From contig NZ_CP049143.1 in NCBI RefSeq assembly GCF_011044495.1, forward strand, positions 1,550,001-1,614,000: a DNA stretch of 64,000 bases, read 5' to 3'. The stretch is from Roseimicrobium sp. ORNL1. GTDB taxonomy: Bacteria; Verrucomicrobiota; Verrucomicrobiia; Verrucomicrobiales; Verrucomicrobiaceae. The position numbers and the translations under genes were made by a program. Positions 8,685 to 17,489 of the stretch are shown one piece after another (position 1 is the stretch's first letter; each line of letters begins with the position of its first letter). A model generated the notes under the pieces. It searched no databases. It worked only from the letters and a program-made list of their open reading frames with translations, and was not told where the DNA came from.

Positions 8685-10106
8685 TCAGCCTTCTTTTCCC
8701 TTCAATGGCGGCTTGCCCACCCGAATCGCCAGAATGCGCGACTCCCCGCCACCCGTCAGCTCCAGCGTGTGCTTCTCATTCGCCAGTCCTTGCAATAGGA
8801 GGACACGCGTCTCCACAGACGGCTCCACCACCATCGGCGCCTGAAACGTATCCATGAACCATGGGACGACGCTCCACTTCACGGTGAACTTCTCCGGCAC
8901 GGGCTTCAGGCCCGCCATTCCCATAGGAAAGGCCACACCCCAATCCTCCGGCTCGATCACGATGCGGCCTGACTTTGAAACAAACTTCTGATCGCTGCGG
9001 CCTTCACCATCCGCTCCCGTCTTCGAACCGGAAAGCGTGAAGGAGAAGAGCTTGTCATCCGCGCCTTCCTTCTTCACTTCCATGGTCCAGTCCTCGATGA
9101 GAGGCAACTTCTCCGCGTGCAGCGGCATGATGACCGGCCAGTGACCACCGGGCTTGGCCACGGCCCGGGTGAAGCCGTAGAGCTGCTTCAGCTCGGAAGG
9201 TTTCTTCCCATCAATGCTCACCTGTACCGGCGTTGCATTGGCGCCTGCTGCCACGATGAGCTCCACCACGCTGCCTTCGAAATCGAGCCCGAGCTTGCCG
9301 TCCTTCCAGGACACATCCTTGCCCACGACGTAATCCTTCGTCCACGCCTCCGCGGGTGAGGGGCCAAGCTTCGGATCATGGCGCAGATAGGAAATCACAG
9401 CGGCGGCCATCACGGCTTCACCCTTTTCATTGAGATGCACTGCGTCCGTCAGCAGTGCCTGAGGCTCCAGCTTGTGCTGCGTGAGGTGGTTCTTCCAGAT
9501 GGTGCGCTGGTCACAGAACTCCGTTTGGTAGTTACGCGAGATCTGCGGCAGCCAGTTGAAGTTCATGAACCCATTCCAGTTCCCTCCATTGATCCGGTTC
9601 TTGTCGGGATCCATCTCCTCGATAAGCTTGTCCTTCGCGCCGAGATGATCGTTCTGCTGCAGGATCTCCGCCGTGGTGCGCTCGCGGACATGGCGGATGA
9701 TGTCCTCATATTTGTCATGTGCTCCGAACACGTGGAAGATCACCAGGTCAGGCTGGAAGGGATAGAGGTCTGTCTCCGCGGTGCGTGAGAGTAGTTGTGA
9801 GGCGTACCCGCTGAGCGCGCGGTTCTCCGAGATGATGTTCGCATTCGGGAAACGCTTCTTCAGGTCCTCGACCACCAGCTTCGTCCACTTCTGCGCCGTG
9901 ATGCTCTGGCCATAGAAGAGGATGCGAACCGTGTTCTTCTTCTGCGGCGTGCTCTCCGCGAGGAGTCGCATGGTGCGCTGGATGTTCTTGCCACGCTGGG
10001 AGGCATCGCCGGTGTCGATAGTTTCAGCGGCTGGAGCAGTGTTGCCAGCCAGGAGCGAGAATGCAAAACTGGCAACGCAGATTAAGGCGAAGCGTGATGT
10101 AGGCAT
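8685..10106 (-). CDS. Secreted SGNH/GDSL-family hydrolase
   Basis: The product has about 473 residues with a signal peptide (SRFALICVASFAFSLLAG). SGNH blocks are visible: FYGQSITAQKW with the nucleophile serine (block I), ENRALSGYASQLL (block II), VIFHVFGAHD where the usual GxND is GAHD (block III variant), and DAVHLNEKG with the catalytic Asp-x-x-His (block V). A beta-rich C-terminal domain of about 200 residues follows. Family members remove acyl groups from carbohydrates or lipids. The start at 10106 is chosen because the signal peptide begins there; an ATG at 10157 would add 17 residues. The asparagine-to-histidine change in block III is a deviation to note. Confidence 0.8.
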   Translation of the reverse strand: MPTSRFALICVASFAFSLLAGNTAPAAETIDTGDASQRGKNIQRTMRLLAESTPQKKNTVRILFYGQSITAQKWTKLVVEDLKKRFPNANIISENRALSGYASQLLSRTAETDLYPFQPDLVIFHVFGAHDKYEDIIRHVRERTTAEILQQNDHLGAKDKLIEEMDPDKNRINGGNWNGFMNFNWLPQISRNYQTEFCDQRTIWKNHLTQHKLEPQALLTDAVHLNEKGEAVMAAAVISYLRHDPKLGPSPAEAWTKDYVVGKDVSWKDGKLGLDFEGSVVELIVAAGANATPVQVSIDGKKPSELKQLYGFTRAVAKPGGHWPVIMPLHAEKLPLIEDWTMEVKKEGADDKLFSFTLSGSKTGADGEGRSDQKFVSKSGRIVIEPEDWGVAFPMGMAGLKPVPEKFTVKWSVVPWFMDTFQAPMVVEPSVETRVLLLQGLANEKHTLELTGGGESRILAIRVGKPPLKGKEG

Positions 10107-10166
10107 CGCCCCTTCTACCAGAACTCCCGGGATTTCGTGAACTGGTTTCTCCTTCAATTTGGAGAA

Positions 10167-10796
10167 TCACTTCAATAGGTTCTTGAGGAGATGCTTCTCG
10201 ATAGGACCATCTCCCTGCAACCAGATGTGAGTGTCCGATAGTGAGGTGACACGAGGAGCTTGCAAGTACCCGCCATGAGCATCTTTCGGACGGTATCTTG
10301 GCGCATCCAGGGAGCCCCATTTCCAGTTTCCGTCGTGTTCCTTATAGAAGAGGAGAAATACTTCATCGGGATAAGCTGTGGTGCCATCTTCAATGACCAA
10401 GACGGTGTGATGCGTGGTGCTCACATGGATGGCCAGACTGTCGTTCGCCCGGTGGTACGTTGCGAATTCTGATTCATCGGTGGAGGGGTCGATCAGCGAT
10501 GAAGGAAATGTGCCGACGAGCGTTCCTGTATTGTCGCGGAGTTCATAGATGGACTCTGTCCGCTCGCCATTGACTTCAGGGCGGAAGGTGGATTCTGGAG
10601 CGCATTCTTTTCCTGCGATGTGTCTCAGTTCCCAACCTTGTTCCAATGGCACGACTGTTACCGGATAGGTGAACTTTCCGTTGTAAACGGGCTTCCTGAC
10701 GGTTGGCCGTGTCTGACATCCTGATAGGCTCACAGCAATCAGGGCGAAGGTGAGGGCTTGGAAGATTCTCAGGCGACTGAGGAGTGTTGGAGACAT
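10167..10796 (-). CDS. Putative lipoprotein, unknown function
   Basis: The product has about 209 residues. The start at 10796 opens directly into a signal sequence with lipobox VSLSGC. The mature domain is beta-rich (YELRDNTGTLVGTFPSS; HTVLVIEDGTTAYPDEVFLLF) without a recognised family. It is 60 bases upstream of the SGNH hydrolase gene on the same strand, so cotranscription is likely. The nit cluster begins divergently on the other side. Confidence 0.65.
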   Translation of the reverse strand: MSPTLLSRLRIFQALTFALIAVSLSGCQTRPTVRKPVYNGKFTYPVTVVPLEQGWELRHIAGKECAPESTFRPEVNGERTESIYELRDNTGTLVGTFPSSLIDPSTDESEFATYHRANDSLAIHVSTTHHTVLVIEDGTTAYPDEVFLLFYKEHDGNWKWGSLDAPRYRPKDAHGGYLQAPRVTSLSDTHIWLQGDGPIEKHLLKNLLK

Positions 10797-11005
10797 TGCC
10801 CAGCTCTTTCGATGGTGCGTGATGGTAGTCAAACCAGAGACACTGGCTGCGGACGTATTTATGCAACGATGTGCACGAATCCCCCCTCCGCCAGCATGAC
10901 CTGGCACGGTGGGTGGCATTGCGACTGCTGAATGCAGAGGCGTGCGCCGCACTGCGAACATCAACCCGCAGGGCGGCATTTCTGGAACTCCAATACCCAC
11001 CGAAC

Positions 11006-11488
11006 ATGCCCGAAGTAAAACTGGAAGCTCACAAGGACGGCGACGTGCTCGTCGATTACGAACAGAAGGTCTTTGAAGACGTGAAGGCCAATCCCGGCGA
11101 GAAGGCACTCGTGACCTTCCACGGCGTGGCGTTCGAAGGCTCCATCGGCCTGGTGAATACCCTCAATGCCACCCGCCTGCTGCGGAAGGGCTACGAGACT
11201 TCCATCCTGCTGTATGGCCCTGGCGTCACGCTCGGATTCCAGCGCGGCTTCCCCACGCTGGGTGATGAGGCCTTCCCCGGCCACCTCTTGGTGAACAAGC
11301 GTCTCGCCACCTTCATGGCGGAGGGAGGCAAGATCTATGCCTGCCGCTTCTCCACCCAGGCCCTCTACGGCCAGACGGAGAAGGCCTTCATCCCCGGCAT
11401 CATCCCCATCAACCCGCTGGATGTGCTGGACTGCATCCTCCTGCATCAGCGCGCGAATGCGGTGATGATCCACTCCTGGAACCTCTAA
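11006..11488 (+). CDS. nitB: MSMEG_0572/Sll0783-family protein of Nit1C cluster
   Basis: This 160-residue soluble protein matches the conserved first protein of Nit1C clusters (MSMEG_0572/Sll0783 family, described as nitrogen-starvation responsive in cyanobacteria). Recognisable segments are [36 protein letters not shown] and the C-terminal [16 protein letters not shown]. Its fold resembles small DsrE-like proteins, but its chemistry is unknown. I start at 11006 (MPEVKLEAH) because the in-frame extension upstream is not conserved in style. It is 12 bases upstream of the nitrilase gene and begins a seven-gene operon. Confidence 0.9.
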   Translation: MPEVKLEAHKDGDVLVDYEQKVFEDVKANPGEKALVTFHGVAFEGSIGLVNTLNATRLLRKGYETSILLYGPGVTLGFQRGFPTLGDEAFPGHLLVNKRLATFMAEGGKIYACRFSTQALYGQTEKAFIPGIIPINPLDVLDCILLHQRANAVMIHSWNL

Positions 11489-11500
11489 CACGTCGAAGCC

Positions 11501-12541
11501 ATGTCAATCATCCGAGCCGCCGCGGTACAAATCGCCCCGGATCTGACAAGCTGCGAAGGCACGGTGGACCGCGTCTGCCGTGCCATCGCGGAGGCCGCCG
11601 GGAAGAAGGTCGCGCTGGCGGTCTTCCCGGAGACGTTCATCCCCTACTACCCGTACTTCTCCTTCGTGGAGCCTGCGGTGAGCATGGGGAAGGAGCACAT
11701 GCGGCTCTATGAGAATGCCGTGGAAATCCCCGGCTGGGTGCCGGAAATCCTCTCCCAGCAGGCGGCGAAGTACGGCATGGTGCTGGTGGTGGGGGTGAAT
11801 GAGCGTGAGCACGGTTCGCTCTACAACACCCAGCTCATCTTCGATGCGGATGGCAGCCTGCTGCTGAAGCGTCGCAAGATCACACCCACCTACCATGAGC
11901 GCATGGTCTGGGGTCAGGGCGATGGATCCGGGCTGAAGGTGGTGCAGAGCGAGGTGGGCCGCATCGGCGCGCTGGCCTGTTGGGAGCACTACAACCCGCT
12001 CGCCCGCTTCTCCCTCATGGCGCAACACGAGCAGATCCACTGCGCGCAGTTCCCCGGCTCCATGGTGGGGCCCATCTTCCGCGACCAGATCGAGGTGACC
12101 ATCCGGCACCATGCCCTGGAGAGCGGCTGCTTCGTGGTGAATGCCACGGGCTGGCTCACGGATGAGCAGGTGAACTCCATCTCGCCCGACCCGAAGATGC
12201 GCAAGGCCCTGCGCGGCGGCTGCTACACGGCCATCATCTCGCCTGAGGGCGTGCCCATAACTGAACCAATTACCGAAGGAGAAGGCATGGCGATTGCTGA
12301 CCTCGACTTCGATCTCATCACCAAGCGCAAGCGGATGATGGATTCCGTGGGCCACTACTCCAGGCCCGACCTGCTTTCCCTACGCGTTCATCGCGAGCCC
12401 TACACGCAGACCATTCCTCCTTTCCAGAGCCAACTCCAATCCCGTTCCGAAGATGTCACAACGTCTCAGCCTCAACTCACCGCAGGACGTGAGCTCCTTC
12501 CAGACCTCGGTGCAGACGCACAAGCAACTGCTGGCGTCTGA
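11501..12541 (+). CDS. nitC: Nit1-subfamily nitrilase
   Basis: The carbon-nitrogen hydrolase triad is present: Glu44 in [11 protein letters not shown], Lys126 in RRKITPT and Cys160 in [10 protein letters not shown]. Nitrilases hydrolyse a nitrile to an acid and ammonia. In Nit1C clusters this enzyme is required for growth on cyanide as nitrogen source in the Pseudomonas fluorescens strain studied; the true substrate is thought to be a derived nitrile rather than free cyanide. At 346 residues it has the normal length. Its last 89 bases overlap the start of the radical SAM gene in another frame, which implies translational coupling. Confidence 0.95.
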   Translation: MSIIRAAAVQIAPDLTSCEGTVDRVCRAIAEAAGKKVALAVFPETFIPYYPYFSFVEPAVSMGKEHMRLYENAVEIPGWVPEILSQQAAKYGMVLVVGVNEREHGSLYNTQLIFDADGSLLLKRRKITPTYHERMVWGQGDGSGLKVVQSEVGRIGALACWEHYNPLARFSLMAQHEQIHCAQFPGSMVGPIFRDQIEVTIRHHALESGCFVVNATGWLTDEQVNSISPDPKMRKALRGGCYTAIISPEGVPITEPITEGEGMAIADLDFDLITKRKRMMDSVGHYSRPDLLSLRVHREPYTQTIPPFQSQLQSRSEDVTTSQPQLTAGRELLPDLGADAQATAGV

Positions 12542-13649
12542 GCTGCAGTCGCAAGGCATCCGCATGGTGGATGAGGCTGCGTCCTCAGCCAGCCGCCGTG
12601 GAGGAGCCGGTCCCAGTGACCACAAGGCCATCACCCTGCTGGGCACCACCATCATGGTGCCCATCCACACACGCCCGGCACACCAGTCCATCTTCACCGC
12701 CGACCCGCCGGATACCTCAGGCAAGTCCATGCTCTACCGCAATGGCGTACCGGAAGCGCCGCTACAATTCCCGCCTCAGCCGAAGTTCTACGGGCTGAGC
12801 ACGGCGGATGGCATCCCTTATTGGAAGATCGGCCAGCTTCACTCGCACAACGTCCTGGCAACGACGGTCCTGCAGACCTGCATCCGCTATGGGAACAGCG
12901 ACACGAAGTGCCAGTTCTGCGCCCTCGGCGAATCGCTGCGTGCAGGCCGCACGATTTCGAAGAAGTCGCCCGCGCAACTCGCGGAAGTGGCGGAAGCAGC
13001 GATGAGACTGGATGGTGTCGAGCAGGTGGTGCTCACCACCGGCACACCGCCTACGGAAGATCGCGGTGCCGCCGTGCTGGTGGAGGTGGCGCAGGCCATC
13101 AAGGAGCGCACCGGTCTGGCCATCCAGGCGCAGTGCGAGCCGCCGGCGGACTTTGTGTGGTTTGAGCGGCTGAAGGTGGTTGGCGTGGATTCGCTGGGCA
13201 TGCACCTCGAAGCGTGGAGCGAGCATGTGCGGGCGCGCATCATGCCGGGGAAGGCGCAGGTGCCTGTGTCGTTTTATTTGAAGGCGTTTGAGGCTGCCGT
13301 GGCAGTCTTTGGCCGCGGCCAGGTCAGCACCTACTTGCTGGCTGGACTTGGTGATACGGTGGAGGAACTTTTGGAGGGCTCCTGGCAGCTCATCGCGCGT
13401 GGCGTGTATCCCTTCGTGGTGCCCTTCGTGCCCATCAGTGGCACACCGTTGCAGAATCAGACGCCGCCTACTGCGGAGTTCATGCGTGCCGTGCTGGAGC
13501 CGCTGGGGAATATGCTGCGCACTGCAGGCATGACCTCAGACACCGTGAAGGCAGGCTGCGCGAAGTGCGGCGCCTGCTCCTCCCTCTCCACTTTTGAGAA
13601 GGGGAACCGCGATGCCCTCGCCACCACCTCGCCCTGCGCCGTGGGCTGA
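12453..13649 (+). CDS. nitD: MSMEG_0568-family radical SAM protein of Nit1C cluster
   Basis: This 398-residue protein belongs to the radical SAM family found beside Nit1 nitrilases. The cluster-binding region reads [14 protein letters not shown], so the first cysteine is nine residues before the CxxC pair rather than the canonical three. Other conserved parts are [12 protein letters not shown] near the N-terminus and the C-terminal cysteine group [11 protein letters not shown]. The start at 12453 is preferred over the ATG at 12564 because [12 protein letters not shown] looks like part of the family's N-terminus. That start overlaps nitC by 89 bases. The reaction is unknown. Confidence 0.9.
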   Translation: MSQRLSLNSPQDVSSFQTSVQTHKQLLASELQSQGIRMVDEAASSASRRGGAGPSDHKAITLLGTTIMVPIHTRPAHQSIFTADPPDTSGKSMLYRNGVPEAPLQFPPQPKFYGLSTADGIPYWKIGQLHSHNVLATTVLQTCIRYGNSDTKCQFCALGESLRAGRTISKKSPAQLAEVAEAAMRLDGVEQVVLTTGTPPTEDRGAAVLVEVAQAIKERTGLAIQAQCEPPADFVWFERLKVVGVDSLGMHLEAWSEHVRARIMPGKAQVPVSFYLKAFEAAVAVFGRGQVSTYLLAGLGDTVEELLEGSWQLIARGVYPFVVPFVPISGTPLQNQTPPTAEFMRAVLEPLGNMLRTAGMTSDTVKAGCAKCGACSSLSTFEKGNRDALATTSPCAVG

Positions 13650-13694
13650 GTGCTCACGCCATCCCATCATCTTTTTCTTAAGTTTCTTATTTCC

Positions 13695-13970
13695 ATGCCG
13701 GAAGTCATTTTCACTGTTGAACTGCCCGACGGCTCGAAGCGCGAGTGCTACTCGCCCTCGACCGTGGTCTTCAATTATTTCCACAAGGGCGATGAGATGT
13801 CGCTCACGGAGTTCGTGAGCCGTAGCCGTCGCGCTCTCACGGAAGCGTCGGAGCGCGTGCGGGCCAGGTATGGCTTCGCCTGCTCTTCCGCGGCCGATCA
13901 ACTGGAACAAATCGAGCGCTTCGCGCGCACCCAGCCCGAGGAGGGCACCGTGCGCATCTTGAGTATTTAA
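13695..13970 (+). CDS. nitG: MSMEG_0570-family nitrogen starvation response protein
   Basis: This 91-residue soluble protein is the small conserved member of Nit1C clusters. The start MPEVIFTVELPDG at 13695 and the internal CYSPSTVV-F and RSRRALTEASERVRARYGF stretches fit the family. It has no known catalytic motif and may be a partner or scaffold. It sits between the radical SAM gene (45 bases upstream) and the flavoprotein gene (36 bases downstream), a different order from the B-to-H lettering used in Pseudomonas. Confidence 0.88.
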   Translation: MPEVIFTVELPDGSKRECYSPSTVVFNYFHKGDEMSLTEFVSRSRRALTEASERVRARYGFACSSAADQLEQIERFARTQPEEGTVRILSI

Positions 13971-14006
13971 AGAAGAACAAACGCGAACATCCCTTGGTCA
14001 CTTGTC

Positions 14007-15338
14007 ATGAGCCAGCCTCCTACTGAATCCATCACCGGCATCGTGCCGCCCCCTGCGCTGCCCACGCACTATCCCGTCATCATCATTGGTGGAGGCCAGG
14101 CCGGTCTTTCCATGAGCTACTGCCTGAAGGAACGCGGCATGCCGCACCTTGTCTTCGAGCGCGATCGCATCGGTGAATCCTGGCGCACGAAACGCTGGGA
14201 CTCCTTCTGCCTCGTCACGCCGAACTGGCAGTGCAAGCTGCCCGGCTTCAACTACTCCGGCTCGGATCCGCATGGTTTCATGAAGAAGGATGAGATCGTG
14301 ACCTACATCGAGGAATACGCGAAGTCCTTCCAGCCACCGCTGCATGAAGGCGTGACGGTGAACCGCCTGAAGAAGAATGATGCTGGTGTCTTCGAACTCA
14401 GCACCACCATTGGTGAATACACCGCGGACCAGGTGGTGATCGCCACTGGTGGCTATCAGGATGGCAAGACGCCCCGCATCGCGGAGCGTTTCTCGGAAGA
14501 TATCTTTCAGGTGCACTCCAGCGACTACAAGAACGGTAGCATGTTGCCACCTGGTGAAGTGCTCGTCGTGGGCTCAGGCCAGTCCGGCTGCCAGATTGCC
14601 GAGGACCTGCATCTCGAAGGAAGAAAAGTGCATCTTTGCGTGGGCAGCGCGCCTCGCACGGCGCGACGATATCGCGGACGCGATGTGGTCGACTGGCTCC
14701 ATGACATGGGCTACTACAACAAGCCAGTGCATGAGCATCCGCTGAAGGAACGCGTGCGGGCCAAGGCGAACCACTATGTCACCGGTCGCGATGGCGGCAG
14801 GGACATTGACCTGCGCAAGTTCGCCACGGAGGGCATGCAGCTCTACGGCCGGCTCCTGGAGATCAAGCAGGGCAAGCTCACCTTCGGTGATGACCTGAAG
14901 CAGAATCTCGACCGCGCCGATGAAGTGGCGAACAGCATCAAGGCCACCATCGACAAGTACATCCACTCCATGCACATCACCGCGCCCTCGGAGGAACCCT
15001 ACAAGCCGTTGTGGGTACCGGAGGAGCCGGTGAAGGAACTGGAAATCGCGAACTCCGGCATCACTTCCATCGTCTGGTGTGTGGGATTCACAGCGGACTA
15101 CAGTTGGATGGAGGTTCCCATCTTCGATGGCAAGGGCTATCCCAGCCACCAGCGGGGGGTGTCCACGGTGCCCGGCATCTACTTCCTTGGCCTGCCCTGG
15201 CAGTACACGTGGGGCTCAGGTCGCTTCTCCGGCGTGGCGCAGGATGCGCGCTATCTCGCAGGCTACATCGAGGCCCGCCACACGGCGCCACAGCCAGGTA
15301 CCACACGCGGACTGAATGAGCTTGCGCTGGGTTCCTGA
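14007..15338 (+). CDS. nitH: MSMEG_0569-family flavin-dependent oxidoreductase
   Basis: This is a 443-residue flavoprotein of the flavin monooxygenase type. The FAD-binding loop IIIGGGQAGLSMSY lies near residues 27-40, and a second NAD(P)H-binding loop VLVVGSGQSGCQIAE near 188-202. A C-terminal IVWCVGFTADYSW motif completes the pattern. In Nit1C clusters this enzyme is thought to oxidise a substrate together with the radical SAM and AIR-synthase-like proteins; the exact step is not established. It shares the operon with nitG upstream and the acetyltransferase 57 bases downstream. Confidence 0.92.
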   Translation: MSQPPTESITGIVPPPALPTHYPVIIIGGGQAGLSMSYCLKERGMPHLVFERDRIGESWRTKRWDSFCLVTPNWQCKLPGFNYSGSDPHGFMKKDEIVTYIEEYAKSFQPPLHEGVTVNRLKKNDAGVFELSTTIGEYTADQVVIATGGYQDGKTPRIAERFSEDIFQVHSSDYKNGSMLPPGEVLVVGSGQSGCQIAEDLHLEGRKVHLCVGSAPRTARRYRGRDVVDWLHDMGYYNKPVHEHPLKERVRAKANHYVTGRDGGRDIDLRKFATEGMQLYGRLLEIKQGKLTFGDDLKQNLDRADEVANSIKATIDKYIHSMHITAPSEEPYKPLWVPEEPVKELEIANSGITSIVWCVGFTADYSWMEVPIFDGKGYPSHQRGVSTVPGIYFLGLPWQYTWGSGRFSGVAQDARYLAGYIEARHTAPQPGTTRGLNELALGS

Positions 15339-15395
15339 GACGCCGCTTGGCACGCACTCTGCATTCATTTCATCCAGTCATCAGCCACCACCCTC

Positions 15396-15965
15396 ATGCT
15401 GTTCGATCCCTATCCCGAATACCGCCCGCGCGATTTCATCTTCAAGATCGCGGAGACTCCTGCGGAGTTGGATGGCTACTGGCGACTGAGACGTCAGGTC
15501 TTCTGTGAGGAGCAGCATGTGTTTCACGATGGTGATGATCGCGATGCCATTGATGACCACGCCATCCCCATCATCTGCGCCACCTTGGTGGCCGGCATGG
15601 TGGATGACGTGGTGGGCGTGGTGCGCATCGATGAACGCCAACCACGCCTGTGGTATGGCAGTCGTCTGTGTGTGGACACCGCCTTCCGTCGTCTCACGCA
15701 ACTCAGCCCCGGCGTGAGCGTGCGGAACCACCAGCCCGTGTACAAGGGCTTTGGCGCCCTCGGTGCCGGACTCATCTACAAGGCAGTTTCCACCGCAAAT
15801 GCCATCGGCTGTGAAACCTTCCTCGCGGATGTGCAGGAGCAGAATGAGAAGTTCTTCCAGCGCCTGCACTGGACGAAGCTGGGCGAGCGCACGCTTCATG
15901 GCCTGCGTCACATTCACATGACCGCGGAGCTCAGCCACTACCCGCCTGCGGAGATGGTGGCGTGA
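15396..15965 (+). CDS. nitE: MSMEG_0567/Sll0786-family GNAT N-acetyltransferase
   Basis: This 189-residue GNAT-fold protein is of the type conserved in Nit1C clusters. Motifs visible are the N-terminal YWRLRRQVFCEEQHVF, the central strand VVGVVRIDERQPRLWYGSRLCV and the late ANAIGCETFLADVQEQNEKFFQRL segment typical of acetyl-CoA-binding N-acyltransferases. The acceptor is unknown. After it comes a 412-base gap, interrupted by a repeat element, before the last gene of the cluster. Confidence 0.9.
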   Translation: MLFDPYPEYRPRDFIFKIAETPAELDGYWRLRRQVFCEEQHVFHDGDDRDAIDDHAIPIICATLVAGMVDDVVGVVRIDERQPRLWYGSRLCVDTAFRRLTQLSPGVSVRNHQPVYKGFGALGAGLIYKAVSTANAIGCETFLADVQEQNEKFFQRLHWTKLGERTLHGLRHIHMTAELSHYPPAEMVA

Positions 15966-16055
15966 GTTCAGCATGCTGAAGCAACGATTGGTTAGAGGCG
16001 CAACTCTTCCACTTGAACCATGCCGCTGGGCCAATTTGCATGTGGGATCGAAAGG

Positions 16056-16283
16056 GCGCTTTGCGTCTTGGAGTGCGGTGGCAAGCTTCCGGCGCGACAC
16101 CGCTTTGAACGGAGTGTCTGGGTGTGGCTTGACCATTTAGACATCCAGTGCCGAAGCACATCGCCTGGCGGATGGAAGGAACTTTGCGCCCGATTTGGCG
16201 CATGCTTACCAGATTCCTCCGGTCAAAGCGGTGTCGCGGCCTCAAGGGAGGCCTCTGCCACCGCACTCCACGACGCAAAGCGC
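16056..16283. repeat. Long inverted-repeat element (type B) inside the nit operon
   Basis: The gap between nitE and nitF (15966-16377) carries an imperfect palindrome. The left arm, 16056-16110, starts GCGCTTTGCG and includes GAGTGCGGTGGCA and CACCGCTTTGA. It pairs with the right arm, 16223-16283, which contains TCAAAGCGGTG, CCACCGCACTCC and CGCAAAGCGC. The spacer is about 110 bases. The same arm sequences recur in the element at 60673-60863, so this is an interspersed family. Confidence 0.8.
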
Positions 16284-16377
16284 GCTGGTGCACCATGGAA
16301 AACTTCTTCGCTTCATTGTGGCAGTAGTGTCATCTGGAGAAAATTCGTCCTGCATCCACTCCAGCGGAGTTAATCGC

Positions 16378-17352
16378 ATGGAGCCCCTGTCAGCCCTCAT
16401 CGATTCCCTGCGCTCGCATCCCAACGTCGCGGAGAAGCTGAACATCCTCCAGGCCTACGCTCCCAGTCTCCCCGTATCTGGTGGAATTGAAGTCGGAGAT
16501 GACGCCGCCGCCATTCCCGATGGAAACGGCTATCTCCTCTTCGCCGCGGAGGGCATGATGGAAGCCTTCATCGAAAAGGACCCATGGTTCGCCGGCTACA
16601 GCGCCGTGATGGTGAACCTCAGCGACATCGCCGCCATGGGTGGCATGCCCACCGCCGTGGTCGACGTAATGTGGACTCACTCGGGCTCACCTATTGCCGC
16701 CCAAATCTGGGAGGGCATGCGCGCTGCCTCCGCCGCCTATGGTGTGCCCATTGTCGGCGGACACACCACGCGCTTCCCCATCGAACGCACTCCACTCCTC
16801 GCCGCCGCGGTCGTAGGCCGCGCGCAGCATCTCATCTCCAGCTTCGATGCTCGCCCCAGAGACGCTTTGATGATGGCAGTGGATCTGCGCGGCGCCTATC
16901 GATGGGAGGGCTCTCTCTGCTGGAATGCGAGCGTGAACTCACCTCCGGAACGTTTGCAGACCGATCTGCGTCTTCTCGCCGAACTGGCAAATGAAGGACA
17001 GGTCACCGCGGGCAAGGACATCAGCAACGGTGGCGTCCCCGGCACCCTCGCCATGCTTCTCGCAACCTCCCAGTGCGGCGCCATACTGAATCTCGACGCC
17101 GTCCCCATGCCCCCCGGAGTGGACATGCTGCATTGGCTCGTCTCCTTCCCCAGCTACGGCTACCTCCTCAGCGTGCGCCCAGAAAAAGTCGCTGAAGTAC
17201 GCGCAAAATTCCAGTCCAGGGACATCGCGTGTGAAGTGATTGGCGATATCACACCCTCTGACGAAGGCGCATCCGCACACCCCATCATGATGCACTGGAA
17301 GGGCGAGAGCATGCTCTTCACAGAAGTGAACGCTGCACCCCGACCCGTGTAG
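16378..17352 (+). CDS. nitF: Sll0787-family AIR-synthase-like protein of Nit1C cluster
   Basis: The protein has about 324 residues and is related to PurM/ThiL/SelD-type ATP-dependent enzymes. It shows the family pattern: GIEVGDDAAAIPDG near residue 38, NLSDIAAMGGMPTAVVDV near 80, GGHTTRF near 126, and KDISNGGVPGT near 220. Family members activate a substrate oxygen by phosphoryl transfer. The start at 16378 excludes a repeat-derived upstream reading frame. It is the last gene of the cluster; the MSMEG_0565-type glycosyltransferase of mycobacterial clusters is absent. Confidence 0.88.
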   Translation: MEPLSALIDSLRSHPNVAEKLNILQAYAPSLPVSGGIEVGDDAAAIPDGNGYLLFAAEGMMEAFIEKDPWFAGYSAVMVNLSDIAAMGGMPTAVVDVMWTHSGSPIAAQIWEGMRAASAAYGVPIVGGHTTRFPIERTPLLAAAVVGRAQHLISSFDARPRDALMMAVDLRGAYRWEGSLCWNASVNSPPERLQTDLRLLAELANEGQVTAGKDISNGGVPGTLAMLLATSQCGAILNLDAVPMPPGVDMLHWLVSFPSYGYLLSVRPEKVAEVRAKFQSRDIACEVIGDITPSDEGASAHPIMMHWKGESMLFTEVNAAPRPV

Positions 17353-17446
17353 CAGGCTCTCCAGACGCAAACACACTCCATTCATTGAGCGCCCCTTCAA
17401 ACCCACCACCAAACCCTTTGCGTTTTTTTGCGTTCTTTTGCGGCTA

Positions 17447-17475
17447 ATAAAAAAACGAGAACCTCGCCTCTGATC
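17447..17475 (-). terminator. Possible terminator of the LacI gene
   Basis: On the minus strand, just after the LacI stop codon, a short GAGG/CTC-type stem is followed by seven T residues (17447-17453). The stem is weak, so the call is tentative. Confidence 0.35.
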
Positions 17476-17489
17476 CAAACTCCTCTCCG

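Noticed and set aside
10871-11005. N-terminal extension of NitB
   Set aside because: The extension is Arg/Ala rich and lacks family features, while MPEVKLEAH at 11006 fits the family start.
16195-16377. N-terminal extension of NitF
   Set aside because: It is read from the inverted-repeat element; the conserved protein starts at 16378.
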